Shown in pieces: positions 8,704-17,866 of a stretch of DNA of 64,000 nt. Origin of the DNA: Flavobacterium alkalisoli (GTDB taxonomy: Bacteria > Bacteroidota > Bacteroidia > Flavobacteriales > Flavobacteriaceae); contig NZ_CP042831.1 in the NCBI RefSeq assembly GCF_008000935.1, positions 2,356,001-2,420,000 of the forward strand. The letters are read 5' to 3'. The position numbers and the translations under genes are program-made. The notes under the pieces were generated by a model, which saw only the letters and a program-made list of their open reading frames with translations, had not been told where the DNA came from and did not search any database. How positions within the stretch are numbered: the first letter of the stretch is position 1; each line of letters begins with the position of its first letter.

Positions 8704-9300
8704 ATGAAAAAGAGATCAATTTTAGGGAAAATGCTGTTAGGTATGGCTGTTTTCACTTTGTCTTTCGGAATGACTTCATGTAAAGACAATAAGGAAAAAG
8801 ACGCTACCGAAATGGCAGAAGACCAAAACGAGGAAAAGTTTGACGATACTAACGAGGCTAAAGAAGAAGACTCTGATTATCTTGTTTTTGCAGCCGATAC
8901 TCATATGAAGGAAATTGAGCTGGGCAAACTGGCACAGCAAAAAAGTACAAATGCCGATGTAAGGCAATATGCAGAAATGCTTATTACCGACCATACAAAG
9001 GCTCTTGAAGATTTAAAGAAAACAGCAGAAGCAAAAAACATATCGCTGCCCACAGCTTTAAGTGAAGACGGAAAAGACGCTTACAACAAACTAAGTGAGG
9101 AGAAAGCAGAAGATTTTGATAAGAAGTATGTGGATATGATGGTGGATGGTCATGAGAAGGCAATAGAGAAGATGGAGAAGGCCAGCGAAAAAGCAAATGA
9201 TGAAGATATAAGAATGTGGGCCGCCGATATGTTACCTACGCTGAAAACACATCAGGATGAAGCTGAAAGGCTTGAGGACAAGCTTGATGCAATGAAATAA
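8704..9300 (+). CDS. DUF4142 lipoprotein
   Basis: A 198-residue SPII lipoprotein (FGMTSC, Cys26) with an acidic linker at 30-57. This is followed by a DUF4142 four-helix ferritin-like domain (about 58-195): ADTHMKEIELGKLAQQK, ADVRQYAEMLITDHTKAL, then VDMMVDGHEKAIEKME and the closing LKTHQDEAERLEDKL. The family is common in envelope-stress settings but has no defined activity. A -7 element TAATTTTG is at 8651-8658. The lmo0937-like small membrane gene follows by 22 nt, probably in the same operon. Confidence 0.92.
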   Translation: MKKRSILGKMLLGMAVFTLSFGMTSCKDNKEKDATEMAEDQNEEKFDDTNEAKEEDSDYLVFAADTHMKEIELGKLAQQKSTNADVRQYAEMLITDHTKALEDLKKTAEAKNISLPTALSEDGKDAYNKLSEEKAEDFDKKYVDMMVDGHEKAIEKMEKASEKANDEDIRMWAADMLPTLKTHQDEAERLEDKLDAMK

Positions 9301-9322
9301 TTATAAGAAGGGAGAAATTGCT

Positions 9323-9484
9323 ATGAAAAACCTTTTATTTATAATTGCTTTTGTACTAGTTATACTGTGGGCTTTAGGAAGTTTTGTGGTACATGTGGGA
9401 GGAGCACTGATTCACTTACTGCTGTTGGTTGCACTAATAGCGATATTGGTTAATGTTCTTAAAGGAAATAAGCCCCTGAACTAA
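9323..9484 (+). CDS. lmo0937 family small membrane protein
   Basis: A short gene of 53 codons (ATG at 9323, TAA at 9482). The peptide starts MKNLLFIIAFVLVILWALG, has two hydrophobic segments (about 2-19 and 27-46), and ends VLKGNKPLN. The pattern LWxLGxFVVHVGGxLIHLLL matches the lmo0937 family of about 50-residue membrane proteins. It follows the DUF4142 lipoprotein by 22 nt, with a purine-rich AAGGGAG just upstream, and is followed by a terminator. Confidence 0.85.
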   Translation: MKNLLFIIAFVLVILWALGSFVVHVGGALIHLLLLVALIAILVNVLKGNKPLN

Positions 9485-9506
9485 GAATACACAATGTTAT
9501 TAAGAA

Positions 9507-9538
9507 GCCGCTGCGATACATTCGCAGCGGCTTTTTTG
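9507..9538 (+). terminator. Intrinsic terminator
   Basis: A 10-bp perfect stem GCCGCTGCGA / TCGCAGCGGC with a 5-nt loop, then TTTTTT. It ends the DUF4142-lmo0937 operon. Confidence 0.92.
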
Positions 9539-9571
9539 TTTGTAGTGGTTTAGGTAGCTTTATTGTAATTA

Positions 9572-9596
9572 AAAACCCCGCCATTGGCGGGGTTTA
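9572..9596 (-). terminator. Intrinsic terminator of the fatty-acid operon
   Basis: AACCCCGCC / GGCGGGGTT with a 3-nt loop, preceded on the plus strand by AAAA (a U-tract on the minus strand). It lies 46 nt beyond the acyl-CoA dehydrogenase stop and can work in both directions. Confidence 0.85.
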
Positions 9597-9641
9597 ACAA
9601 ACTAAACTAAAAACGGAATTTTCATTTTACATTAGTGGTGA

Positions 9642-11441
9642 TTAATAAATGTAAGCGTTCTCGTCTACCAGTTTTGCTGCAATGGTTTCCCTTAGGGCTA
9701 CCACGTTAGGCATATTGGTATATTTAGTGAAGCGTTTTAGGCCCATAAGCATCATGCGTTGTTCGTCACCTTCTGCAAATGAAGCAATACCTTCTTTACC
9801 TTTAGTATTTACGGTGTCTACAGCTTTGTATAAGTATAACTGAGCCATAGCAATCTGTTCTTTTACGTTTTCTGCTCCTTTGTTCTTAGCTAGTTTCTCT
9901 GTTCTTAAGATAACAGATTCTGCCATATAGATCTCGATAAGGATATCTGAAGCAGCCATTAGTAATTGCTGGTGCTGATCCAGATCCGGACCGTATTTTT
10001 GTACGGCACTACCGGCAACCATAAGGAATGCTTTTTTAAGCTTACCTATAATTTCCTTCTCCTCTGCAAAAAGCTCAGAGTAATCCGGTTTATCAAACGA
10101 TGGGATACCCATAAGTTCCTCAGCTACTTTCATAGCAGGGCCTAAAAGGTCTACGTGGCCTTTCATTGCTTTCTTAACAAGCATGCCTACCGACAGCATA
10201 CGGTTAATTTCGTTTGTTCCTTCATAAATACGCGCAATCCTTGCATCTCTCCAGGCACTTTCCATCGGAGTATCTTCAGAGAAGCCCATACCTCCAAATA
10301 TCTGGATACCTTCGTCGCTACAGTTCTGGATATCTTCCGATACCGCCACTTTAAGGATAGAACACTCAATAGCAAATTCCTCAACGCCTTTAAGCTCTGC
10401 ATCCTGATGTGATTCACCAGCGGCTACACGAGCCTCAATACGGTCTTCTATACTTTTTGCGGCACGGTAGCATGCACTTTCTCCGGCATAAGCACTGGCA
10501 GCCATTTCAGCCAGTTTAGCACGTATGGCACCAAAGCTTGAAATAGCAGTGTTAAACTGTACTCTTTCGTTAGCATATTTAACCGCTCCCGAAATGGTTC
10601 TTCTTTGTGCATCAAGACATGCAGCAGCCAGTTTAATACGGCCTACGTTAAGGGCATTCATGGCAATTTTAAAACCATTGCCTCTTTCAGAAAGCATGTT
10701 CTCTACAGGTACTTTAGTCTCGTTAAAGAATACCTGACGGGTAGAGGAGGCACGAATACCCAGTTTATGTTCCTCTTCGTTCATAGAGATACCGTTACTT
10801 GGGTCATTCTCTACGATGAATCCGGTTATGTTTTTATCGTCTTCTATACGTGCAAACACAATAAACAGGCTACAGAATCCGGCATTAGATATCCACATTT
10901 TTTGTCCTGTAATCTTATAGTGTGTGCCGTCATCGCTAAGTACCGCTTTGGTTTTACCTGAGTTGGCATCACTACCTGCACCCGGCTCTGTAAGGCAGTA
11001 AGCACCAAACCATTCACCGCTGGCAAGCTTAGGTACATATTTCTTTTTCTGTTCTTCAGTTCCGTAAAGGGTAATTGGCATAGTACCAATACCTGTATGA
11101 GCACCAAATGCAGTTGAGAACGAACCCGTAGCACCCGAGATATAGTCACAAACCAGCATGGTAGAAACAAAGCCCATCCCCAGTCCGCCATACTCTTCCG
11201 GTACAGCTACACCAAGAAAGCCAAGCTCTCCTGCCTTCTCCATACACTCTTTGGTGTACGCATAATCCTTATTCTCAAAACGGTCTTTATGAGGCCATAA
11301 CTCACGATCAACAAATTCCTTAACCGTGTCACGCATCATAACCTGCTCTTCCGAAAAATCTTCGGGTGTGAATACATCTTCACATTTTGTTTCTTTTACA
11401 AGAAACTGACCGCCTCTTGTTATATCTTTTACTTCAGCCAT
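9642..11441 (-). CDS. Acyl-CoA dehydrogenase
   Basis: A 599-residue flavoenzyme catalysing the first (alpha,beta-dehydrogenation) step of beta-oxidation. The signatures are AYCLTEPGAGSDANSGKT (148-165), the KMWISNAG FAD strand (181-188), the QIFGGMGFSEDTPMESAWRD helix and YEGTNEINRML carrying the catalytic-Glu region. The chain is about 200 residues longer than classical short-chain enzymes: it has a C-terminal extension (about 430-599), as in the long-chain/AidB-like and VLCAD-like forms common in Bacteroidota. It is the last gene of the marR-led minus-strand operon, after the thiolase. Confidence 0.95.
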   Translation of the reverse strand: MAEVKDITRGGQFLVKETKCEDVFTPEDFSEEQVMMRDTVKEFVDRELWPHKDRFENKDYAYTKECMEKAGELGFLGVAVPEEYGGLGMGFVSTMLVCDYISGATGSFSTAFGAHTGIGTMPITLYGTEEQKKKYVPKLASGEWFGAYCLTEPGAGSDANSGKTKAVLSDDGTHYKITGQKMWISNAGFCSLFIVFARIEDDKNITGFIVENDPSNGISMNEEEHKLGIRASSTRQVFFNETKVPVENMLSERGNGFKIAMNALNVGRIKLAAACLDAQRRTISGAVKYANERVQFNTAISSFGAIRAKLAEMAASAYAGESACYRAAKSIEDRIEARVAAGESHQDAELKGVEEFAIECSILKVAVSEDIQNCSDEGIQIFGGMGFSEDTPMESAWRDARIARIYEGTNEINRMLSVGMLVKKAMKGHVDLLGPAMKVAEELMGIPSFDKPDYSELFAEEKEIIGKLKKAFLMVAGSAVQKYGPDLDQHQQLLMAASDILIEIYMAESVILRTEKLAKNKGAENVKEQIAMAQLYLYKAVDTVNTKGKEGIASFAEGDEQRMMLMGLKRFTKYTNMPNVVALRETIAAKLVDENAYIY

Positions 11442-11445
11442 AATC

Positions 11446-11557
11446 TGCCCCCTAACCCCCAGAGGGGGAACACCTATTAGGGGTAAATAGGGTTTTAGTT
11501 ATACGTATATTTATATTTTAGTAATTTTTAAAACTCCCCCTTTGGGGGATGGGGGGC
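11446..11557. repeat. Inverted pair of GC-rich hairpin repeats
   Basis: Two copies of a ~25-nt C/G-run element face each other: plus-strand GCCCCCTAACCCCCAGAGGG at about 11447-11470, and CTCCCCCTTTGGGGGATGGG at about 11534-11557. The second is close to the reverse complement of the first. They occupy the thiolase to acyl-CoA dehydrogenase spacer; the left one runs into the thiolase stop. They may form a long hairpin in the operon mRNA. Confidence 0.65.
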
Positions 11558-12740
11558 TACATTAATTCATAAATTCCCGCAGCCCCTTGTCCGGTACCTA
11601 CACACATGGTAACCATACCGTATTTGCTTCCGCGGTTTTTCATTTCATCAAATAACTGAACAGACAGTTTTGCACCTGTACATCCCAATGGGTGACCTAG
11701 TGCAATAGCACCTCCGTTTACGTTTACAATATCCTTATTAAGTCCAAGCTCACGGATAACAGCAAGCGACTGAGAAGCAAAAGCTTCGTTAAGCTCAATA
11801 AGTTCGATGTCATTTAGCTTCAATCCGGCCATTTCCACAGCCTTTGGAATAGCTTTTACAGGTCCAATACCCATAATTCTTGGTTCTACACCGGCAGCTG
11901 CATAGCTTACCAGTCGTGCAATAGGCTCAAGGTTAAGTTCCTTAACCATTTCTTCGCTCATTACCATTACAAAAGCGGCACCATCACTCATTTGAGATGA
12001 AGTACCCGCTGTAACGCTACCATCGGCAGCAAATACAGGGCGAAGTTTACCAAGTGCCTCAACGGAAGTATCGGCACGCGGACCTTCGTCTTTTGTTACA
12101 GTATAATTTTTAGTAGCTCTTTTACCATTAGAATCTACATAAACCTGCTCTACTGTAATAGGTACAATCTGTTTGTCAAATTTTCCTTCTGCCTGTGCTT
12201 TCAGTGCTTTTTGGTGTGACTGATAGCCAAACTCATCCTGGTCTTCACGGCTTACATTGTATTTTTTAGCAACCGCTTCGGCAGTAAGTCCCATTCCCCA
12301 GTAGTAGTCCTCATGGCCGTTTTTAGCCAGTTGGTAATCCGGTACCGGTTTATAACCTCCCATAGGGATGTAGCTCATGCTTTCTGCACCGCCTGCAATA
12401 ATACAATTAGCCATTCCGCTTTTGTATTTTGGCAGTAGCCATAGCAATAGTTTCCAGTCCCGATGCACAGTAACGGTTCACAGTAACTCCCGGCACATCC
12501 TCAACCTTAAAGTCCCATAAGGGAAATAAGTCGGGCAAAGTTTAAGCCCTGTTCGGCTTCCGGCATGGCGTTACCCACCATTACGTCATCAATTCTTGTT
12601 TTGTCCAGCTGCGGAAGTTCATTCATGATATACTGAATGGTTTCTGCGGCCAGTTCGTCAGGTCGTTTGAATCTAAAAACTCCTTTGGGAGCTTTCCCTA
12701 CCGCAGTACGATAGGCCTTAACGATATATGCTGTTTTCAT
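11557..12740 (-). pseudogene. Acetyl-CoA C-acyltransferase (thiolase), two frameshifts
   Basis: A thiolase (3-ketoacyl-CoA thiolase, last step of beta-oxidation) interrupted by two one-base insertions. The N-terminal part (12507-12740) reads MKTAYIVKAYRTAVGK to [11 protein letters not shown] and then hits TAA. Removing one T in the TTT at 12509-12511 restores [20 protein letters not shown]. Removing one A in the AAAA at 12420-12423 then restores [20 protein letters not shown]. The C-terminal part (11557-12468) keeps the active-site motifs GGAIALGHPLGCTG and MCVGTGQGAAG. The nucleophilic Cys (RYCASG) lies between the two shifts, so neither open frame alone is catalytic. Either a real inactivation or two homopolymer sequencing errors; neighbours are intact, which favours error. 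Confidence 0.88.
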
Positions 12741-12812
12741 TTTTATTAGATTTTGAATTTAATTTTGAATTAGCCGAATCATTTAAAATTTATAATTCAG
12801 CATTCAAAATAA

Positions 12813-15203
12813 TTAGTTACGAAGCGGTTTCCCTTTAGTTAACATGTGCTGAATACGTTCCAGAGTCTTTCTTTCACCACATAGTGACAGGAATGCCTCT
12901 CTTTCTAAATCAAGAAGGTACTGCTCTGTAACCAGTGTAGGTTCGCTAAGGTCGCCACCGGCCATAACATAAGCCAGTTTGTTGGCAATTTTCTTATCGT
13001 GTTCAGAGATGTAATGTCCTGCTTCCATACTGTCGGTTCCTACAAGGAACATACCCAGTGCCTGTTTGCCAAGTACTTTTACATCGTTACGTTTCACCGG
13101 TTGTGTGTAACCCGCTTCGGCAAGAAGCTTAGCATGTTTTTTAGCTTCGGCAATCTGCCTGTCTTTGTTTACAACAACCACGTCTTTACCATGCTGAAGG
13201 ATACCAAGATCGTAAGCCTCGTAAGCCGAAGTTGAAACCTTTGCCATACCTATGGTAAGGAAGTATTCCTGTAGTACGTTAAGTTCTACGTCGTTTTTAC
13301 GGAATGTGTCGGCTGCACGAAGCGCCATCTCTTTAGATCCGCCACCGCCCGGGATAACCCCAACGCCAAATTCAACAAGCCCGATGTAGGTTTCGGCAGC
13401 AGCCACAACCTTATCGGCATGCATGCTCATTTCACAGCCTCCGCCCAATGTCATACCGTGAGGGGCAACCACTACCGGTATAGCCGAGTAGCGTACACGC
13501 ATCATAGTGTCCTGGAACATTTTTATAGCCATATTAAGCTCGTCATATTCCTGTTCTACAGCCATCATGAATATCATACCAATATTAGCACCTACCGAGA
13601 AGTTGGCTGCCTGGTTACCTATAACAAGGCCGTCATATTCTTTTTCGGCAAGGTCTATGGCTTTGTTTATGCCCTGAAGCACACCACCGCCAATGGTATT
13701 CATTTTAGACTGGAACTCAAGGTTAAGGATACCGTCGCCAAGGTCTTGTATGATGGCATCGCTGTTGCTCCATACCTTTTTGCTTTCGCGAATGTTGTTA
13801 AGTATGATAAATGCATCCTGACCCGGAATTTTTTTCTGGGATTTTGATGCAATGTCGTAGTAATAAGTATTTCCTTCTTTTACAGTGTAGAAGCTTGTAT
13901 TGCCCGATGCCAGCATATCGTTAACCCATGCTGCCGGAGCAAGCCCTTCGGCTTTCATAAGTTCGATACCTTTTTCAACACCTATGGCATCCCATATTTC
14001 AAACGGACCGTTTTCCCAGCCAAATCCGGCTTTCATGGCATCGTCTATTTTGTAAAGGTCGTCGGTGATTTCCGGTATGCGGTTAGAAACATAAGCGAAC
14101 ATACCTGTAAAGTTCTTGCGGTAAAATTCGCCTGCCTTATCAGTACCTTTTACCAGCACCTTAAAGCGGTTTATAGGCTTATCTATAGTTTTGGTAAGCT
14201 CCAGGGTAGCAAAAGAAGCTTTCTTTTGCGGGCGGTACTCCATAGTGTCTAAATCCAAAGAAAGGATGTCTTTGTCCACTTTTTTGTAAAAGCCCTGTCC
14301 GGTTTTGCTTCCCAGCCATTTTTTTTCCATCATGGTGTCGATAAAGCCCGGAACTTTAAACAGTTCGTGAACCTCATCGTTAGGACAGTTCTCATAAATA
14401 CCGTTTGCAACATGTACAAGAGTATCAAGGCCTACCACATCTACCGTACGGAAGGTAGCCGACTTAGGGCGGCCAATAACCGGACCTGTAAGTTTGTCTA
14501 CTTCCTCTACGGTTAAGCCCATTTCCTTAACCTGGTGGAAAAGGCTCATAATGCCATAGATACCAATACGGTTACCTATAAAAGCAGGGGTGTCTTTAGC
14601 AACTACCGATGTTTTACCAAGGTACTGCTCACCATAGTTATTTAAAAAGTCCAGTACTTCCTGTGAAGTTTTAGGACCCGGTATAATTTCAAAGAGTTTT
14701 AAGTATCGTGGCGGATTAAAGAAGTGTGTTCCGCAAAAATGTTTCTGGAAGTCCTCGCTGCGCCCTTCGCTCATAAAGTGGATAGGGATACCCGAGGTAT
14801 TTGATGTGATAAGTGTTCCCGGTTTACGGTATTTTTCTATCTGTTCAAATACTTTTTGTTTAATGTCAAGCCTTTCTACAACTACTTCAATTACCCAGTC
14901 GCAATTGGCAATTTTAGGAAGATCGTCATCTATATTACCGGTAGATATCCTTGATGCAAATTTCTGGTGGTAAATAGGGGAGGGTTTCGATTTAAGGGAG
15001 TTGGCAAGGTGCTCGTTAACAATTCTGTTTCTTACTACCTTATCGTCCAGCGTTAGCCCTTTTTTCTTTTCGGCTTCCGTAAGTTCTTTTGGTGCAATAT
15101 CCAGCAAAAGAACCTCAACACCTATATTGGCAAAATGGGCAGCAATTGCTGATCCCATAATACCGGAGCCTATTACGGCCGCCTTTTTAATAGTGCGTTT
15201 CAT
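12813..15203 (-). CDS. 3-hydroxyacyl-CoA dehydrogenase / enoyl-CoA hydratase
   Basis: A 796-residue bifunctional beta-oxidation enzyme. The N-terminus is the NAD-binding dehydrogenase (VIGSGIMGSAIAAHFANIG at about 10-28; DWVIEVVVERLDIKQ; FFNPPRYLKLFEI), followed by the 3HCDH C-terminal domains (VVGLDTLVHVANGI; GFGWENGPFEIWDAIG). The enoyl-CoA hydratase/isomerase domain is at the C-terminal end (about 500-700), with the oxyanion-hole strand TLGGGCEMSMHADKVVAAAE and GVGVIPGGGGSKEMALR. This order (dehydrogenase first) is the reverse of E. coli FadB and is usual in Bacteroidota and Bacillus FadN-type enzymes. It sits between marR and the thiolase in one operon. Confidence 0.95.
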   Translation of the reverse strand: MKRTIKKAAVIGSGIMGSAIAAHFANIGVEVLLLDIAPKELTEAEKKKGLTLDDKVVRNRIVNEHLANSLKSKPSPIYHQKFASRISTGNIDDDLPKIANCDWVIEVVVERLDIKQKVFEQIEKYRKPGTLITSNTSGIPIHFMSEGRSEDFQKHFCGTHFFNPPRYLKLFEIIPGPKTSQEVLDFLNNYGEQYLGKTSVVAKDTPAFIGNRIGIYGIMSLFHQVKEMGLTVEEVDKLTGPVIGRPKSATFRTVDVVGLDTLVHVANGIYENCPNDEVHELFKVPGFIDTMMEKKWLGSKTGQGFYKKVDKDILSLDLDTMEYRPQKKASFATLELTKTIDKPINRFKVLVKGTDKAGEFYRKNFTGMFAYVSNRIPEITDDLYKIDDAMKAGFGWENGPFEIWDAIGVEKGIELMKAEGLAPAAWVNDMLASGNTSFYTVKEGNTYYYDIASKSQKKIPGQDAFIILNNIRESKKVWSNSDAIIQDLGDGILNLEFQSKMNTIGGGVLQGINKAIDLAEKEYDGLVIGNQAANFSVGANIGMIFMMAVEQEYDELNMAIKMFQDTMMRVRYSAIPVVVAPHGMTLGGGCEMSMHADKVVAAAETYIGLVEFGVGVIPGGGGSKEMALRAADTFRKNDVELNVLQEYFLTIGMAKVSTSAYEAYDLGILQHGKDVVVVNKDRQIAEAKKHAKLLAEAGYTQPVKRNDVKVLGKQALGMFLVGTDSMEAGHYISEHDKKIANKLAYVMAGGDLSEPTLVTEQYLLDLEREAFLSLCGERKTLERIQHMLTKGKPLRN

Positions 15204-15272
15204 TTTTTATAGTATGTATTTTAGTTGTTTGTGAAAATGAAACAGCCCCGGTAAAGGCGGTTTCATCTCTTA

Positions 15273-15743
15273 TTATTTTGTTACTGTTTTTTCTGCTTCA
15301 TTCTCTTCGCCGGCATATATCTGCTTTTCTGAGATGAGCTCGTTTATTACTTCGGCCACCTCAACAAAGTGATCCAGCTTTTGTTGAGACAGGCGTTGTT
15401 TTACTGCCTCATTAAACTTTAGTACTACTTCCTTAGAGAGTTCTCTTTTTTCCCTGCCCAGTTTGGTAAGGTGAATAATAACCCCACGGCCGTCTACAGG
15501 ATTTTTTTTACGGACAATAAGTCCTTTTTCTTCCATTGATTTTAAAGTACGCGTAAGGCTGGTTGCCTCCATTCCCATTTGCGGGCCCAATGCCGTAGAA
15601 GAAATTCCTTTCTCTTTGTCTATGGAAAGCAAAGCAAACCCAATGGACATTGTTGCACCATATTTACCTGCCTCTTCGTTGTACATTCTTGCTACTGCCT
15701 GCCAGGTTGCCCTAAGGATGTAATCTATAGTTTTGTCTTTCAT
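15273..15743 (-). CDS. MarR family transcriptional regulator
   Basis: A 156-residue winged-helix regulator: the dimerisation helix starts at YILRATWQAVARMYNEEA, the recognition region is TSLTRTLKSMEEKGLIVRKKN, and the wing contains DGRGVIIHLTKLGREK. It is the first gene of the minus-strand beta-oxidation operon, 69 nt upstream of the hydroxyacyl-CoA dehydrogenase, which suggests it senses an acyl-CoA and represses the operon (inference). A -7 element (TACCTTTG on the minus strand, 15758-15765) lies about 15 nt before the start codon, giving a very short leader. Confidence 0.93.
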   Translation of the reverse strand: MKDKTIDYILRATWQAVARMYNEEAGKYGATMSIGFALLSIDKEKGISSTALGPQMGMEATSLTRTLKSMEEKGLIVRKKNPVDGRGVIIHLTKLGREKRELSKEVVLKFNEAVKQRLSQQKLDHFVEVAEVINELISEKQIYAGEENEAEKTVTK

Positions 15744-15757
15744 ATATATTGGTTTCT

Positions 15758-15765
15758 CAAAGGTA
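15758..15765 (-). promoter_or_regulatory. Promoter -7 element of marR-fad operon
   Basis: Minus-strand TACCTTTG (plus-strand CAAAGGTA) matches TAnnTTTG exactly. Transcription start is expected about 7 nt downstream. No clear TTG at the -33 position is seen. Confidence 0.6.
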
Positions 15766-15819
15766 ATGAAAATTTATTATGCATGCATATTAAATTTAAA
15801 ATAATTTTATCTAAAATTA

Positions 15820-15846
15820 AAAAACTCTCCTAATATGGAGAGTTAA
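15820..15846 (-). terminator. Intrinsic terminator
   Basis: AACTCTCC / GGAGAGTT with a 6-nt loop and a poly-A on the plus-strand left side (U-tract on minus). It ends the minus-strand kptA operon, about 80 nt after its last gene. Confidence 0.8.
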
Positions 15847-15924
15847 ATATACGCAATACTGCGGTATTCTTAAATATTATGCGTGAATATTATCAGTTAA
15901 GTAAATGTTATTTTTGCAGAGCTG

Positions 15925-16557
15925 CTAAGCCTCTGGTATCGGCGTGTGTTTATCCAGATTATTGTTTGAAGCAGGTGCCAAACCTTTCTTTACATTAGGA
16001 AAGGTTACCTGTTGCCGTATTACTTTCCATGAACTTGTTAAGGATGCTTCAGGAAAATATTTATAAGTATCAGGATATATGTTAACCTGATTGAAAATCA
16101 AGCAGGATAAAACAATCCTTTCACCTGTTTTAAGTATTATTAGAGTATAAAACATCTGATTCCATACAGAGTTTTGGGCAAAACTATGTTTATATAATGC
16201 ATATGGTAAAAACAATACTACTTTTTTTATATCCCGATCTCTAAAAATCAGTTCACCGCTTTTATCCGAATAATAATACTCACCTGTACTTAACCTGATA
16301 TTAAATGTACTATCTTCATTAAATTTCTTATGATTATAGTATATAAGTAGGGTAGGTAATACTATAGCGATCAAAAAAAACGATATACCAATACCTAATG
16401 ACATTAATAAAACCTGAACAGCCAGTACTAAATCTTCAAAAAATATTAATGATAGCGGTACTAAACCAGTGACAAAAAATATTAAAAATATTTTTCTAAG
16501 CGGAGTAGTAATATACTTTTTTTTGTTTGAGTAAAAATTGAATTTTCTTTCAGTCAT
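15925..16557 (-). CDS. Hypothetical membrane protein
   Basis: A 210-residue protein with a basic N-terminus, two adjacent TM segments (about 20-40 and 47-75), then a soluble region of short beta strands (STGEYYYSDKSGELIFRDRDIKKVVLFLP) resembling bacterial PH-like domains; that resemblance is only suggestive. Its ATG follows directly after the stop of the DUF2071 gene with no spacer, so translation is probably coupled. Confidence 0.7.
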   Translation of the reverse strand: MTERKFNFYSNKKKYITTPLRKIFLIFFVTGLVPLSLIFFEDLVLAVQVLLMSLGIGISFFLIAIVLPTLLIYYNHKKFNEDSTFNIRLSTGEYYYSDKSGELIFRDRDIKKVVLFLPYALYKHSFAQNSVWNQMFYTLIILKTGERIVLSCLIFNQVNIYPDTYKYFPEASLTSSWKVIRQQVTFPNVKKGLAPASNNNLDKHTPIPEA

Positions 16558-17268
16558 TTAAATAGTTTTTGGTATACTTCGCCACTCATGCTCTATATTG
16601 TGCATCAATAGGGCATTGTCAAACTGTATTGATCCTTCGGGGAAAAGATTTTTATCGTTAAAGTAAGACGATTCTACTTTTGTAATATCAAGGGGTTTTA
16701 CCTGCCATGTGTAGGTATCCAGTATTACACTGTCCAGCCCTGAATTGCATGGTGTGTAACCAATGCTGCCTCCTTTTAAAAAAGCTGATGCTGTTTCCAT
16801 ATCGCCAAATATAGACTCCGAATTAAATTCGTTGGTTTCGCTAGCCTCAATATTCATAAAAGTGGCATCACTGCTTGTAAAACTAAGGGCATAATGTTTT
16901 CCCGCTTCCGAGACATTAAACTTAGCTTTATAATGTTTGCCCGGAAAAATCCTTCCACCGGCAATAGCATTAATGGTAGAGGAGGTATCTCTTCTGGGTA
17001 TATAAACTCCTCCTTTCGTTTCACCATTTTCATCCCATTCTATAGCAAAGCGATGGGCAGCATTTTCAGAATTTACCCCAATAAACTGTGGTAATCCTTT
17101 AGGACGTATGTTTTTTAACCTGATTAGGCAAATACCCACAATAGCTTTACCATTTTGCAGTTTAGGCCTGAAAGGGTAGGGAAGCAGATTCTGTATTACC
17201 TTCGGATCGGCAGTATAGTTAATTAAAATACGCCTTTCTATATATCCGTGAAGGTTAGATATTTTCAT
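16558..17268 (-). CDS. DUF2071 (YqjF-like) protein
   Basis: A 236-residue soluble protein matching DUF2071, related to acetoacetate-decarboxylase-like folds. It contains ERRILINYTADPKVIQNLLP, a GICLIRLKNIRPKGLP strand and the conserved GGVYIPRRDTSS turn. No catalytic role is established. It is third of four minus-strand genes: lipoprotein (17867), kptA (17310), this gene, then the membrane protein at 15925, with 41 nt from kptA and 0 nt to the next. Confidence 0.82.
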   Translation of the reverse strand: MKISNLHGYIERRILINYTADPKVIQNLLPYPFRPKLQNGKAIVGICLIRLKNIRPKGLPQFIGVNSENAAHRFAIEWDENGETKGGVYIPRRDTSSTINAIAGGRIFPGKHYKAKFNVSEAGKHYALSFTSSDATFMNIEASETNEFNSESIFGDMETASAFLKGGSIGYTPCNSGLDSVILDTYTWQVKPLDITKVESSYFNDKNLFPEGSIQFDNALLMHNIEHEWRSIPKTI

Positions 17269-17309
17269 GGTAAGGTTTTTATTACTATAAAAATACTAAA
17301 AAAGCACTT

Positions 17310-17864
17310 TTACAGGGCAGGCATTTTTAAATACTTTACAGGAACACTATCGGTTAACCAAACTTTGTTGTCTGAAAGATAAAAATGAAATCCGTCTTTG
17401 TGCATTTGCAATGCCATTACCTCCAGCACTACAGGTTTACCGTGACGGCTGCCTACATTTACTGCTGTAGCCTTATCTGAGCTAAGGTGTACGTGTAGCC
17501 TGTTGCCTTTGTTAAGTCCGTTTGCCAGTATAGAATCAAGGTTTTTGATAGCGGTACCATGATACAAAACTTCGGGCGGTTCCTGTGCGGTATAACCGCT
17601 GTCTATGGCTACCGAATGCCCCTGACTGGCACGTATTAACGTACAGTCCTCATTAAAGGCAAAGCGCTTTTTATTATTGGTTTCAACAATATGTTTTAGT
17701 TCATCAAAAGAGAAAACAACCCCTGCATTTGCCGAAAGCGTTATAAGCTCTTCAACTTTTGCCCAACCATTGGTATTAAGGCTAAGGTTAATATGTTCCG
17801 GCTGGTGCCTGAGCACCAAGCTTAAAAACTTACTTATACGGGTGTTTTCCTTTTCGCTAAGCAT
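17310..17864 (-). CDS. kptA: RNA 2'-phosphotransferase KptA
   Basis: A 184-residue Tpt1/KptA enzyme that transfers a 2'-phosphate from RNA to NAD, making ADP-ribose 1'',2''-cyclic phosphate. The family motifs are present: RISKFLSLVLRHQPE (N-terminal Arg/His), NGWAKVEELI, a RASQGHS motif, LYHGT, the LHVHLSSD strand and the Arg/Gly region RHGKPVVLEV. Bacteria generally lack the eukaryotic tRNA splicing that makes the classical substrate, so its physiological RNA is unknown. The ATG lies 2 nt after the stop of the upstream lipoprotein gene, indicating tight coupling. Confidence 0.93.
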   Translation of the reverse strand: MLSEKENTRISKFLSLVLRHQPEHINLSLNTNGWAKVEELITLSANAGVVFSFDELKHIVETNNKKRFAFNEDCTLIRASQGHSVAIDSGYTAQEPPEVLYHGTAIKNLDSILANGLNKGNRLHVHLSSDKATAVNVGSRHGKPVVLEVMALQMHKDGFHFYLSDNKVWLTDSVPVKYLKMPAL

Positions 17865-17866
17865 TA

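Noticed and set aside
11446..11557. Riboswitch before the acyl-CoA dehydrogenase
   Set aside because: The GC-rich pair resembles the dispersed hairpin repeats found elsewhere in the window and no known aptamer pattern is visible.
12469..12506. Programmed ribosomal frameshift in the thiolase
   Set aside because: There are two shifts in the same direction with no slippery heptamer or downstream structure, and thiolases are not known to use frameshifting.
9642..15743. Beta-oxidation operon as horizontally acquired
   Set aside because: Codon use and base composition match the neighbours, and marR-fad clusters of this order are widespread in Flavobacteria.
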